Source of the DNA: Argyresthia goedartella
Taxonomy: Eukaryota; Arthropoda; Insecta; Lepidoptera; Argyresthiidae
Reading direction: 5' to 3'
Assembly (NCBI GenBank): GCA_949825045.1
Contig: OX463821.1
Location: 35,050,486 to 35,114,485 of the forward strand
DNA: 64,000 bases
Each line of letters begins with the position of its first letter. Position 1 is the first letter of the stretch. The notes under the pieces were generated by a model. The model ran no database searches, was not told where the DNA came from, and saw nothing but the letters and a program-made list of their open reading frames with translations. The translations under genes were made by a program, and so were the position numbers. Positions 1 to 9,400 of this stretch are shown here, piece after piece.

Positions 1-588
1 GATGAATTTAGACTGTCCGTTGTCAGTACGGGTACATTGGTGAAGAATGTTTCAAAAGCTCGAGCAACATCAGCGTTGGATTTAACAACATCATCACCTA
101 TCTTTAGGCAGAAATCACTGTCCCTTGGTATAACTTTGCCAGTTTCGCGGTTTATTATTTGCCAAACTGTTTTCATTCTATTATTTGAATTTTTAATTTT
201 TCTATTAATGTGTAAAGTTTTTGCAGTTCTACAAACCAACTTGAAAGTTTTGGAATATTTTTTAACATAGTCATGAAATTTTCGATCAAAGTTATAGGTT
301 TTTTGATCATAAAGGTCATACAAGATAACTCTACTTTTACGAATTCCAAACGTTGCCCAGTCATTAAATTTAGATTTACCGTTGTAGTCACTGACTTTCT
401 TTAATTTGAAAACTTTATTGAATTCTGTCTGAATAATGTTGAAGAAGTCTGAGTAGATTTTGTTTGGGTTCTGTTCATTAAAATCCGGTACTGGCAAATT
501 TATATCTAAGTTTTTCGTATATGTCTCTAGTCTATGGGATGTAATAGGCCTATAAAATGTTGGACCAGTCAGAGATCTGGTGAAAGTG
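1..588 (-). CDS. Partial LINE ORF2 (linker between endonuclease and reverse transcriptase)
   Basis: Reading the minus strand from about 588 to the window edge gives one uninterrupted frame of about 195 codons with no internal ATG needed. It contains short blocks such as TGPTFYRPITSHRLE, MKTVWQIINRETGK and VARAFETFFTNV. These are typical of the stretch between the endonuclease and reverse transcriptase domains of insect Jockey/CR1-type non-LTR retrotransposons. The reverse transcriptase itself would lie to the left of the window. A TGA at about 589 closes the frame upstream, so this copy is probably truncated or frameshifted there. It lies in an intron of the LRP2-like gene, opposite to it. 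Family assignment rests on these motifs only. Confidence 0.7.
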
Positions 589-867
589 CCTCAAGCTATT
601 ACCAAATGTCAAAATCATCTTCACCATAATCATGATCAGCGTTCAGCGCCCTTTTACGAATTGCTTGGCCTGATCCTAATATCACCATTTCCCACGTTCC
701 AGTTTTTCCCATCATAATTGATCAGAAAATATAGTCGGACCACCATCGAACGGCGGTCAGCCCTTTGGTTTTGTTATCCATTTACAGCCCTATATATCTG
801 TTGAAAGATGTCAGGATATAATGAGAAGAGAGATTCCTTCAGGCGCTATAATCTCTCTGTATTCCAG

Positions 868-1047
868 TATACCACCCGCTCCGCTACAACTTCACCATGC
901 CCGGTGGCGGCGCCGGTGGTTGCGCGCGCGCCGCCTGCTCGCACCTGTGCCTGCTGGTGCCGGGCGGCCGGCGCTGTGCCTGCCCCGACCAGCCTGCCTC
1001 CACACCCCCGACTAAGAGGGCACAGCAGGAGTTAGCCTGCGATGCTG
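868..1047 (+). CDS. LRP2: LRP2/megalin-like receptor, EGF-like exon
   Basis: This is an internal exon of 180 bp, phase 1 on both sides. The acceptor reads TCTCTGTATTCCAG and the donor is G|GTATGT. The product starts with VYHPLRYNF, the usual exit from an LDL-receptor YWTD propeller, and continues with [19 protein letters not shown], an EGF-like module (six-cysteine type) of LDL-receptor-related proteins, ending in ELACDAG. The order RYN, CSHLCLL.PGG..CACP and CDA, followed by the next exon, matches the membrane-proximal region of LRP2 (megalin) better than LRP1. LRP2 is a large apical endocytic receptor that takes up lipoproteins and other ligands. The exon is GC-rich between AT-rich introns. 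Upstream exons lie outside the window. The gene symbol is by homology. Confidence 0.85.
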
Positions 1048-1668
1048 GTATGTAGCTTCTAAATGTGCCCAATGGTTTCACGACACATCTATAGAATGCA
1101 TGCAGATTCCGTGTTTGAATCCCCGCTGATGATACAAAACTAGTTTCCGCGACACGCGTATCCCGATGTGGGGCCAAACCAATGTAATGTACCTCTAATC
1201 TAAGCTATACTACATGATAGATACTTGATATAAGATTGCTGTTCAAATAAAGTCTACTTAAATGGCGCTATCATATCCCGAGCGAGAACATGACTTTGAA
1301 TGTCCGTTAAACTTGAGGGTCTTCCCACAAAAAAAAACTCCATATGAGCATTTGTTTAAATACAAAAATGTATAGGATTTAACGTTTGTTTTTAGATTAA
1401 ACTATGTTTAATATTTTTTTCATCATATCTATTCGAAATGATCTCGTTTATTCCCGATAACAGAGAGCAAAATAGCACTATGCTCCCTTAGGAGGCATAG
1501 GAGGCAGTACTTTTTAATTTGTTTTGCTAGTACAGAGAAAATAATCACATTCACTACTTTCAAATTGACCGCTCCAATCATCAAAAAAATCTTGAAACGC
1601 GGACCCACAGACCTACTTCCTCATTGTGTGGACCAAATAAAAAATAAGTCAGTGCTAAATCATCTTTT
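1048..1668. other. Intronic sequence, nothing recognised
   Basis: This is the first part of the 1.7-kb intron between the two EGF-type exons. It is AT-rich with only short chance open frames. I see no RNA gene or mobile element that I can name. Confidence 0.5.
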
Positions 1669-1931
1669 CAACCGACTTCAAAAAGGAGGAGATTCTCAAT
1701 TTTTTTTTGTTTGCTACGTGGTTACTCCGTCAATTATGAACCGATTGTAATTATTCTTGGATTGATTGGTAGGTCATTTATCAAAATTGATTTAGCGCTT
1801 TTTAACACAGATGGCGTTTGTGTTTATGGTTCCGTGTAGCAAACCTTTGATGAGGACTTCATGTACACAGACTTCAGTCGCATCCCGACCGGGCAGGAAG
1901 AAATAGGGCTTGAACTTGAAGTCGGTTTTTG
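1669..1931. repeat. MITE-like dispersed repeat with 12-bp inverted ends
   Basis: The segment begins with AACCGACTTCAA (from 1670) and ends with its reverse complement TTGAAGTCGGTT (about 1916-1927). Inside is the AAAAAGGAGGAG-TTCTCAATTT motif followed by a stretch ending in ATGAACCGAT. This motif set is familiar from abundant non-coding lepidopteran repeats. No coding capacity is seen. The short inverted ends suggest a non-autonomous DNA element, but target duplication was not established. Confidence 0.55.
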
Positions 1932-2751
1932 ACTTGGTGAATTATTATTAGTGTTTTTGGCACAGAGTACATAATCACTAGGTTCCATCTGTCAGTTCCA
2001 ACCAGTAAACAGAACGATTTCAAAACACCACCGCTGACCAAATAAAAAAAATGCTGTAAGACGGTAAAAAATAATTCCGCTTTTGTTTGTTGATATTATT
2101 TAAAAAAAAACACAAGTACCTCGTGAAAATGAGAGTGTGTGAGAGAGAGAGATCATTTGAGATAATATTGTAAAAGACGCAAAATATGTGATGCAATGTG
2201 TGTTACCTACAAAATCCTGTGAAAAATGTGTGAACGTATACGACAATTTCAAACTTTAGAATGATTTTCAGGAAATGGCGATAGTATTTTACGAAAAGTC
2301 TATAATTATAAATGGTATTGTTAACAATTGAATGTCATTAAATACCATTCTTATTCATAACTTCTCTACAATTATTCTTTTCATAACTTAACTTACTAAT
2401 TTTCTTATAGAGGGCGATAAAAGGTAGAATGTCTATCTCAGGAGTAATAGTTATTTGTGTCTCAAGGGAGCAAAATGATGTATTTACGCTGAGGGCGGCA
2501 CATTGAATCCGTTAACGCCCATGACCAAAACAATTTTGCTTCTGAGTGACTGAAAGGTGTGAAAAAACTATTTTAAACTCGATCTTGAACCTCTCATTCT
2601 CGCTACGCTAAAATTATACTCTAGAATCCTTCGCTCCGCTCTGGATTCAAAAGACACTCCAGATCTTTACTCCCTTGGTAAACAATCTACTATTAGTAGT
2701 ATCACGGCAAGTTGTCAATCGAGCCGGGCCTCACCGTGTGTCTCTCCACAG
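1932..2751. other. Intronic sequence, nothing recognised
   Basis: This is the remainder of the intron up to the acceptor TCTCTCCACAG at 2741-2751. It contains a short GA-rich run near 2139-2152 and AT-rich sequence. I see no gene or element. Confidence 0.5.
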
Positions 2752-2995
2752 CGGCGGAGCGTCCACGGCCGCTCCCGCGCATCTGCCGCTGCGAGAACCG
2801 CGGCACGTGCACGGAGGACGCGGCTGGCGAGCTGGCCTGCGTGTGCCCGGCCGGCGCGGAAGGCTCGCTGTGCGCGGCGGCGGCGGCGGCCGGGCTGCGT
2901 GGCGGCGGCGCGGCGGCGGTGCTGGTGCCACTGCTGCTGGTGGGGCTGGGGCTGGCGGCGGCGGCGGCCTGGTTCGTCGTGAGGAAGCGGCCCTT
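2752..2995 (+). CDS. LRP2: LRP2/megalin-like receptor, EGF plus transmembrane exon
   Basis: This exon of 244 bp enters in phase 1 (the G of the previous exon plus CG makes an Ala codon) and leaves in phase 2 at TT|GTGAGT. It encodes ERPRPLPRICRCENRGTC, a short EGF-like domain with Cys pattern CRC...CTCT...CVCP...C. An Ala/Gly-rich juxtamembrane stretch follows, then a hydrophobic segment AVLVPLLLVGLGLAAAAAWF as the single transmembrane helix, and a VVRKRPL stop-transfer. This layout, with no further EGF repeats, is the membrane-spanning part of an LRP2-type receptor. The TGA that follows in frame is intronic. The exon is extremely GC-rich, with (GCG)n runs encoding the Ala stretches. Confidence 0.87.
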
Positions 2996-3106
2996 GTGAG
3001 TACTGCACTGCGCACACTTGTTAGTTTCTTGTTAAGACTATACTCATCAAGCTGTTCTACGACCTTACTTTCCGTATTTTATTCTGCTAGTTTGTTTATA
3101 ACATAA

Positions 3107-3895
3107 CTAGCTGTTACCCGCGACTTCGTCCGCGTGGAATTCATTTATACATGAATAGCTTCGTCCTCTCAGCCATCTTTGCCTTTTATGTATTTATAGA
3201 TGATTATTGTCTGGGAAAATATGTACATAAAAAAAACATTTATGAATTACATTTCATGCTAACTAACGAATAATTAGAGCCACGTAAAACACATAAAATA
3301 ACATAACATGGTTATTTACCAAGTGTCTGTGATAAATAGATAATTGATTGAGTTATGAGATAAATTCTCCCCTGTGGGATACATTTAAATAAGTCCTTTA
3401 AAAAATCAGGTAGAGGTGATTGAATGAACAGATATGCAGTGTTCAACAACTTATCTAAGTACCTCCTTATAAACAACATTTTTTGCCATATTTGTAGGTG
3501 GTAGCAACAGAACCAAACTTTGAGGGGAACTTACACGGGAGCACGCCACATAGAATTGACCGTGGGAGAAACAATCCTGTCGTAGGTCTACTCCGGCGAA
3601 TTTAAGGGTTTGGCCCTGTGACTTATTTATAGTCATGGCGAAGCACACCTTCAGGGGAAACTGGAGCCTTTTGAATTCAAACGGAAGATTGTTAGGTATT
3701 AATGGAAAACGCGGTACAAACACTGATTCTCCCTGAGTAGGTCCGGTCAAAATAGTCGCCTCTATAACATTCCGATGCAAAGCCTTGACTTGCAATCTAG
3801 TACCATTGCAAAGTTTGGGTGGCTTTAAATTTCTTAACAACATAATAGGTGTACCCACACGTAATAAAAGTCTGTGATATGGCAGACCCGGTGCA
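3107..3895 (-). mobile_element. Helitron 3' end with Pif1-helicase remnant
   Basis: On the minus strand, 3895-3451 reads LPYHRLLLRVGTPIMLL, then LCNGTRLQV, then FAMTINKSQGQTL, then QFYVACSRV. This is the C-terminal part of the Pif1-type helicase of a Helitron RepHel protein, including the motif V/VI-like INKSQGQTL and YVACSRV blocks. About 340 bp further 3' the element ends at 3107 in CTAG. It is preceded by a GC hairpin (CGCGGACGAAGTCGCG in minus-strand sense, about 3119-3134), as expected for a Helitron terminus. The Rep (HUH) domain and most of the helicase are missing, so this is a 5'-truncated copy. Upstream coding beyond 3895 was not recognisable. Confidence 0.8.
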
Positions 3896-4251
3896 CATAC
3901 AAAATATACAGGCAGAAGGAAGAAAATAAAAATAAATACACAAGGGCGAGCTTATCTCTATAAGAGTTCTTTTCAAGCAAACCAAGGTAAGATTTCAAAG
4001 TATTATACGTAAATAAACTACACAAATATGTATTATCTTTATACAAACACACACATGTAATACATAGTATTATGTAAGTACTTACGATTTTTTGCATCCT
4101 GGATGTCACACGACCACTGTCTTCTTGCACCTTGAATCATACTAATTCGGATTCAGGCAGATAGTTTCTCGATGCCCGACTTCCCAGTACCTACCCTCCC
4201 GCTCGCGTCGTGGATGGAATCTTCGCCACTGTTTGGACATTGAAATGTATC
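3896..4251. other. Intronic sequence, nothing recognised
   Basis: AT-rich sequence between the Helitron remnant and the errantivirus target site. Open frames here are short and carry no motif I recognise. The last bases (4233-4255) form one half of the target repeat that reappears after 12749. Confidence 0.45.
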
Positions 4252-4255
4252 GTAC

Positions 4256-4534
4256 TGTTATGACGCGCTGCGTCAGAAGGTTTTTAAAAAAAAACTATTA
4301 AAACTTTATTGACGATAATTAGTTTTATTAGAATTAATATATTGTGAATTTAACACAAATTCCGTGATAATTAAACTTAGAAATACTTTATAAAGGGAAA
4401 GGTCTTAACCCTCAGAGTGACCAACGTAGACTGACTGCCATTAGCAACGAGTAAAAGAGTCTGGAATAGAATTTGATGACGGATAGAAATAAAGGTATTG
4501 TCAGCCAGAAGGGTAGCTAAGACAGGGTATAACA
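4256..4534 (-). repeat. Errantivirus 3' LTR
   Basis: 279 bp, bounded by TGTTA and TAACA, matching 12470-12748 throughout by eye. On the interior side the minus-strand sequence CTCTTTTTCGGAGGGC abuts the LTR and would serve as the polypurine tract. Confidence 0.93.
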
Positions 4535-4596
4535 GCCCTCCGAAAAAGAGTAAACTTAGGGGTGGAAGAGTAAGTTTACGAAGAATTAGCACAAAA

Positions 4597-6405
4597 TTAA
4601 TTGATTCTGAGACGCGGTAATGGAATGGGGTCTTGATCATTATTAGAATCAGAAGTCTCTGTTTCAGGGGCTGTTGTTATTCTGAATGATTTGATTGAAA
4701 TTGGGTTAAAACGTTTCCCATTACAAAAATAGTAAATAATGAAAATTAAAAATAGAAGTAACACAATAACAGTAATGATTGGAAAACTAGCATGGTTGGA
4801 AACAATGTTATAATTATCCAAAAGTGAATCTAATTTCTTAATAGTTTCTTTAGAGGAGTCTTCATAATTTTGAAAGTATTCGAGGTTTATATTAGAAATA
4901 TTCATGACGGGTACATGAATTTTAGTTTTTTGAAAAGTATTAATATTACAACAACTATCATTAATCAGATTAAAATCTGAACTAATCCTACTTACATTTA
5001 CTACAATGTCAGATCGGGAAAATAGTTTAATGTTTTTGCAGAAGGCAATGCACTGTGGTTGCATGTTAAGTACACCTGTACCGGATATTGTGAGTTCTCT
5101 GACATAGGACTCACAGTCAAGGGTTATCTTAGTTAATTCGGATTGAACAAAAATCCATTTGTTGTGGTTAATATTTTGCCAAATATCTATTTTACCATTC
5201 AAAAATTTAGTTTTGCACTGGGGTGGAAGTGTTTTAACAACCTTAGTAATTATTTCTATTTCACATATCGGATCTACAACTGTCGAGGATGAACTAGGTA
5301 AGTCACATATGTAGGTGTGTTTTAAAGCATGTTTACAAATATTAAGGTCTTCAAAACTACAATAGTTCGATTTGTCTTTGCTGAGTGCAATGTATGGTTT
5401 TGTAGGAATTATCATAGCATAGCTATCTGGCTTTTCTGTGTCATGTGGTATCGGGACCGGAATGGTTTTATAAAAATCAAACTCGATGTGATAAACAAGA
5501 GGTATCCTTAAAACAAATATCAACTTAGAATCTAAAATATATGACACTAATTCTGACAAATTAGTGATAACATGAATATTACTTAAATCTAAAGGAGTCG
5601 GAAACTCTCTTAACTTAGGTAAGTACTTAATACTAGACACAAGATCATTGTACAATTCAGTCGGAGTGATAACCGCAGAATGAAGGGTGTTTGTTTTTGA
5701 GAACAAAATAGAGTTAGTGATATCCTCCAATTGAAAGGTCAGAGTCAATAGATTGGCATTAAGGACATTAAAAACATTAGTTAACTTATTTTTAAACTGC
5801 ATAGAATGTGTTTCATCCGTAACATTCCTCAGAGATGAAACTAGTGTATCAACAGCGTCATTCAGACGACCTTCATTTTGTGCAATAAAATGAATGGTTT
5901 CATTGACTTTTGAAATTGCTGCTGTGGACATAATGATGTTTTGCTTCAATAAAGAGGTCAATTGTTTATCGTTATTTTGTAAGTTCTGAATAGCGTCGTT
6001 ATACTTATTCGCATCATTGTCGTCCATCGTGCCAAAAACGTGTTTCAGAATAGTGCCTACTCCTGAGAACCAAGCGGATCTTTTAGATCTCGTAGGAATG
6101 AAGTGAGATATAGAGCTATAGTCTCTCACAACACCATCGTATAGAGCCTTAAGAGGTTGGATGATATTGTGACATTCTACATCTTCCAAAGCGTCACTTT
6201 GTTGACACAAATATCGAGCTGTTCCGAAAACGCCATTGATGTTGTCTATGTGAGGCTTAATGTATTTAATGTCTATAGGGATGACAACGTGCAGGTAGTC
6301 ATTTATGAGTTTCATTGTACCGACCGGATCGAAGTAAAGTCCAGGGCTCTTGTGCAGGGGTTCAATGAAATCTTCAGTAGGCATCGCTATGATTGAGAGC
6401 GGCAT
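4597..6405 (-). CDS. env: Errantivirus envelope-like glycoprotein (Env)
   Basis: 602 codons, intact. It is a class I fusion-type envelope protein like those of gypsy-group errantiviruses and baculovirus F proteins. Near residue 105-110 there is a furin-type RSKR site followed by a glycine-containing hydrophobic stretch (fusion-peptide position). A long helical region with several Asn-glycosylation sequons comes next, and near residues 540-562 a membrane anchor (ITVIVLLLFLIFIIYYF) with a short basic tail. The ATG at 6405 sits 7 nt after a splice-acceptor-like site (about 6413), so the protein is probably made from a spliced mRNA. A classical signal peptide is not obvious from this ATG and could be supplied by a 5' exon. 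It starts 22 bp beyond the pol stop codon. Confidence 0.9.
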   Translation of the reverse strand: MPLSIIAMPTEDFIEPLHKSPGLYFDPVGTMKLINDYLHVVIPIDIKYIKPHIDNINGVFGTARYLCQQSDALEDVECHNIIQPLKALYDGVVRDYSSISHFIPTRSKRSAWFSGVGTILKHVFGTMDDNDANKYNDAIQNLQNNDKQLTSLLKQNIIMSTAAISKVNETIHFIAQNEGRLNDAVDTLVSSLRNVTDETHSMQFKNKLTNVFNVLNANLLTLTFQLEDITNSILFSKTNTLHSAVITPTELYNDLVSSIKYLPKLREFPTPLDLSNIHVITNLSELVSYILDSKLIFVLRIPLVYHIEFDFYKTIPVPIPHDTEKPDSYAMIIPTKPYIALSKDKSNYCSFEDLNICKHALKHTYICDLPSSSSTVVDPICEIEIITKVVKTLPPQCKTKFLNGKIDIWQNINHNKWIFVQSELTKITLDCESYVRELTISGTGVLNMQPQCIAFCKNIKLFSRSDIVVNVSRISSDFNLINDSCCNINTFQKTKIHVPVMNISNINLEYFQNYEDSSKETIKKLDSLLDNYNIVSNHASFPIITVIVLLLFLIFIIYYFCNGKRFNPISIKSFRITTAPETETSDSNNDQDPIPLPRLRIN

Positions 6406-6430
6406 TATCAGCCTGAAAATAAGTGATTTA
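6406..6430 (-). promoter_or_regulatory. Candidate splice acceptor for the env mRNA
   Basis: In minus-strand sense the sequence CACTTATTTTCAG|GCTGATA lies between the pol stop and the env ATG, with AG at 6414-6413. A pyrimidine-rich tract precedes it. Errantiviruses such as gypsy are known to express env from a spliced subgenomic RNA, so this is the natural acceptor. The donor was not identified. Confidence 0.5.
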
Positions 6431-9400
6431 GAGTGAGGCCAATTTTACTTCATCATAGTGATGTTTTATGTATTTACGATTGATTAGGAGGGATAAGGTA
6501 TTGTTACCATGTATTTTCACTACTTTATAAGGGCCTTTCCAAATCGGTGATAAGGCTTTTCTGAGACGTAGGTGGTTCTTTAGATAGACCAAGTCACCTA
6601 CTTTGTATTGAATAGGACGAGTTCGGTTGTCATAATATGATTTAGAGTTTTCTTTAGACCTGAGCATATTTTCTATGGCTTTTTGTCTGGAATGTTGTAA
6701 TCTGTGTTGTAGCATTTTCACATATTCTGGGTATGACGCATCAGGTGGAGTACTGTATATGGAATCTGGAAGATGTGGTTTGTGAGCGAATAACAATTCG
6801 TAAGGAGTGTAATTCGTAGTGCAGTGTATGCTGGTGTTGTATGACAGCATTGCAGTGTAAACATAACGAGGCCAGTTATCTTGATGTTCGTTAATGAAAG
6901 ATTTGAGATATTCTTTCAAGGTGGAATGGCTTCGTTCAAGTGCACCTTGGGTCTGAGGGTGGTAGGGAGAGGACCATAGTTGTTTTATTTTCAGGAAATC
7001 ACATGTTTTCCTGAACAAGTCAGCTGTGAAATTAGTGCCCTGATCTGTCAGAATGGTCTTGGGTATTCCAAATAAGGAGATGAAGTGGATGAGACAATCG
7101 CTTGATTCTTCAGCAGTTGTGCTGCGGATTGGGTAAGCAACAGAAAATTTCGTGAGGTCGTCTTGAATGGTAAGGATGAATCTGAGTTTAGCAGTGCCAG
7201 ACTCTGGTAATGGTCCGACAATGTCCAATGCTACACGTTGAAAGGGAGATGTCGATGTAGATGTGATTTGCATAGGAGCTCTATTGGTTTTCCTAAGGGC
7301 TTTGTTTTGTTGACAAGATGTACATTGCTTCACATAGTTCTCAACGTCACTGCGCATGCCTTTCCAAAAATATTTTTCTTGGATTCTTTTCAGCATTCTG
7401 ACAGCACCTAAGTGTCCGACAACAGGTAAATCGTGATTCTCTTGGAGAATTTTGTTAATTTCGCTCAAAGATGGGTACATGATAGTATTGTGGTAGATAT
7501 TGACAACAATATTGGTGTTATGGAATAGATAGTTTAGTATGTTGTATATCTTGATAAAGGAGTGTTTGTCGAATGGGTTTCTAAAATCGGATATACCAAT
7601 TTCAGTTGTTTCGGTGGATTGTATTAGTAGTTCATTCCTAACTGCTTTGAGAGTGTTAAAGATTTCAGGATATGAACATTCGTCAAAGTGATGGACCTTA
7701 GTAAATAGAAGATAGTATGTCTTGTTATTTGTTTCGATTTTGTGAAATGAATACAGTTGTTTCTCACCTTGGATCAGTTGATCAGAGTCGTCCAAATTAC
7801 CAATGATTTCCTGTATATATGGATTGGACTCATCGAGATCAATGGACGTTGGGACAAGAATTGTTTTACAGGCGCTTCTCGTCAGTTTAGCGTTATGCTC
7901 TCTCAAGTTTGTATTGAAGTTTTTGTTTTTATCGGTAATTGACTTGAGGAATTGAGGATATTCCTCTTGGTGTAAATCATCTAATGTGGATAATGGATCT
8001 AAAGGTCCAGTTGGGGAAGAACCTGGGTTATTCTCTATTTGGGGGGGTGACGGCACATTAAGAGCATCGAAGTCTGGGCTAAGGTTGTCATTGTACGGGC
8101 TTAATTCTAGGGAACTAAGATCAACCAGGCCATCATCTGGATCTGAAGTATTGACCGGGTGGACTGGAAACCGGGATAATGCATCTGCTACGGAGTTGAG
8201 TTTTCCTTTACGATAGACAATTTCATATTCAAACTCTTCGAGAAGTAGACGCCATCGTTGCATTTTGCTGCTTGGGTCTTTGTGGTTGAAAAGCCATTTA
8301 AGTGGTCTATGATCTGTTATTATCAGGAATTTACGCCCATATATGTATGGTCTGAAGGTTTTGCATGCGAAAATTATTGCCAATAATTCTTTTTCCGTGG
8401 TGCTATAGTTAATTTCGTTTTTATTCAGTGTTCTAGAGGCATAGGCAATCGGATTATCTTTTCCAACGGTGCCTTGGGAAAGAACGGCGCCAATAGCGTA
8501 ATTCGATGCATCGGTTGACAGTATGAAAGGCTGAGTGAAGTCGGGAAATTTCAGTATTGGGGCACAAACTAGTTTTTGTTTTAATGAGTCGAATGCGATT
8601 TGTTGTTGGTTTTCCCATTTGAATGGGATATCCTTTTTCAGGAGAGAAGTGAGAGATTTAGCGATTTTTGAGAAATCTGCGATGAAGCGACGGTAGTAGG
8701 AAACAAGTCCAAGAAAAGATTTAATGTCTTTGGGACATTTGGGTGTGGGAAACTCCGTAACGGCTTTAATCTTATCTGGGTTTGGTTTTACGCCCTCTTC
8801 TGTTATAAGATGTCCAAGATATGCGACTTCACGTCTTAGAAACTCACACTTGTCTGGTTGGAGTTTCAGGTTGAAATCACGAAGTCTTTGAAATATTTCG
8901 GAAATGTTGTTGATGTGGGATTGTAGGTCATAGGAATAGATGGCAATATCATCTAGATATACAAAACATTTAATGCCTTGAAGGCCTGAGAGGGCAGAGT
9001 TCATCAGTCTTTGAAAAGTCGAGGGGGCATTTTTTAAGCCGAAGGGCATGCGGTTGAACTCAAAATGGCCCTGGGGAATTGAAAAGGCTGTCTTTTGAGA
9101 ATCTTCAGTTGACATTGGGATCTGATGGAAGCCTGACGCTAGGTCTAGAGTGCTGAAATACTTGCATTTTCCAAGTTGGTCCAGGATTTCGGAGATGTTT
9201 GGAATCGGGTAAGAGTCACCGATTGTGATATCGTTTAACTTTCTGTAGTCAATGACTACACGCCATTTACGTTGTCCAGAGGCGTCCAGTTTCTTCGGGA
9301 CTACCCAGATAGGGGCGGACCAAGGGGATGTTGAAGGTTTAATAATGTCTTCGTTCAACATTTTGTTCATTTGGGTTTCTACTTCTTTCTTATGACATTC

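Noticed and set aside
2675..3106. Alternative and antisense frames over the GC-rich receptor exon
   Set aside because: GC-rich DNA is open in many frames. Only the frame with EGF cysteines, membrane helix and phase-matched splice sites makes sense.
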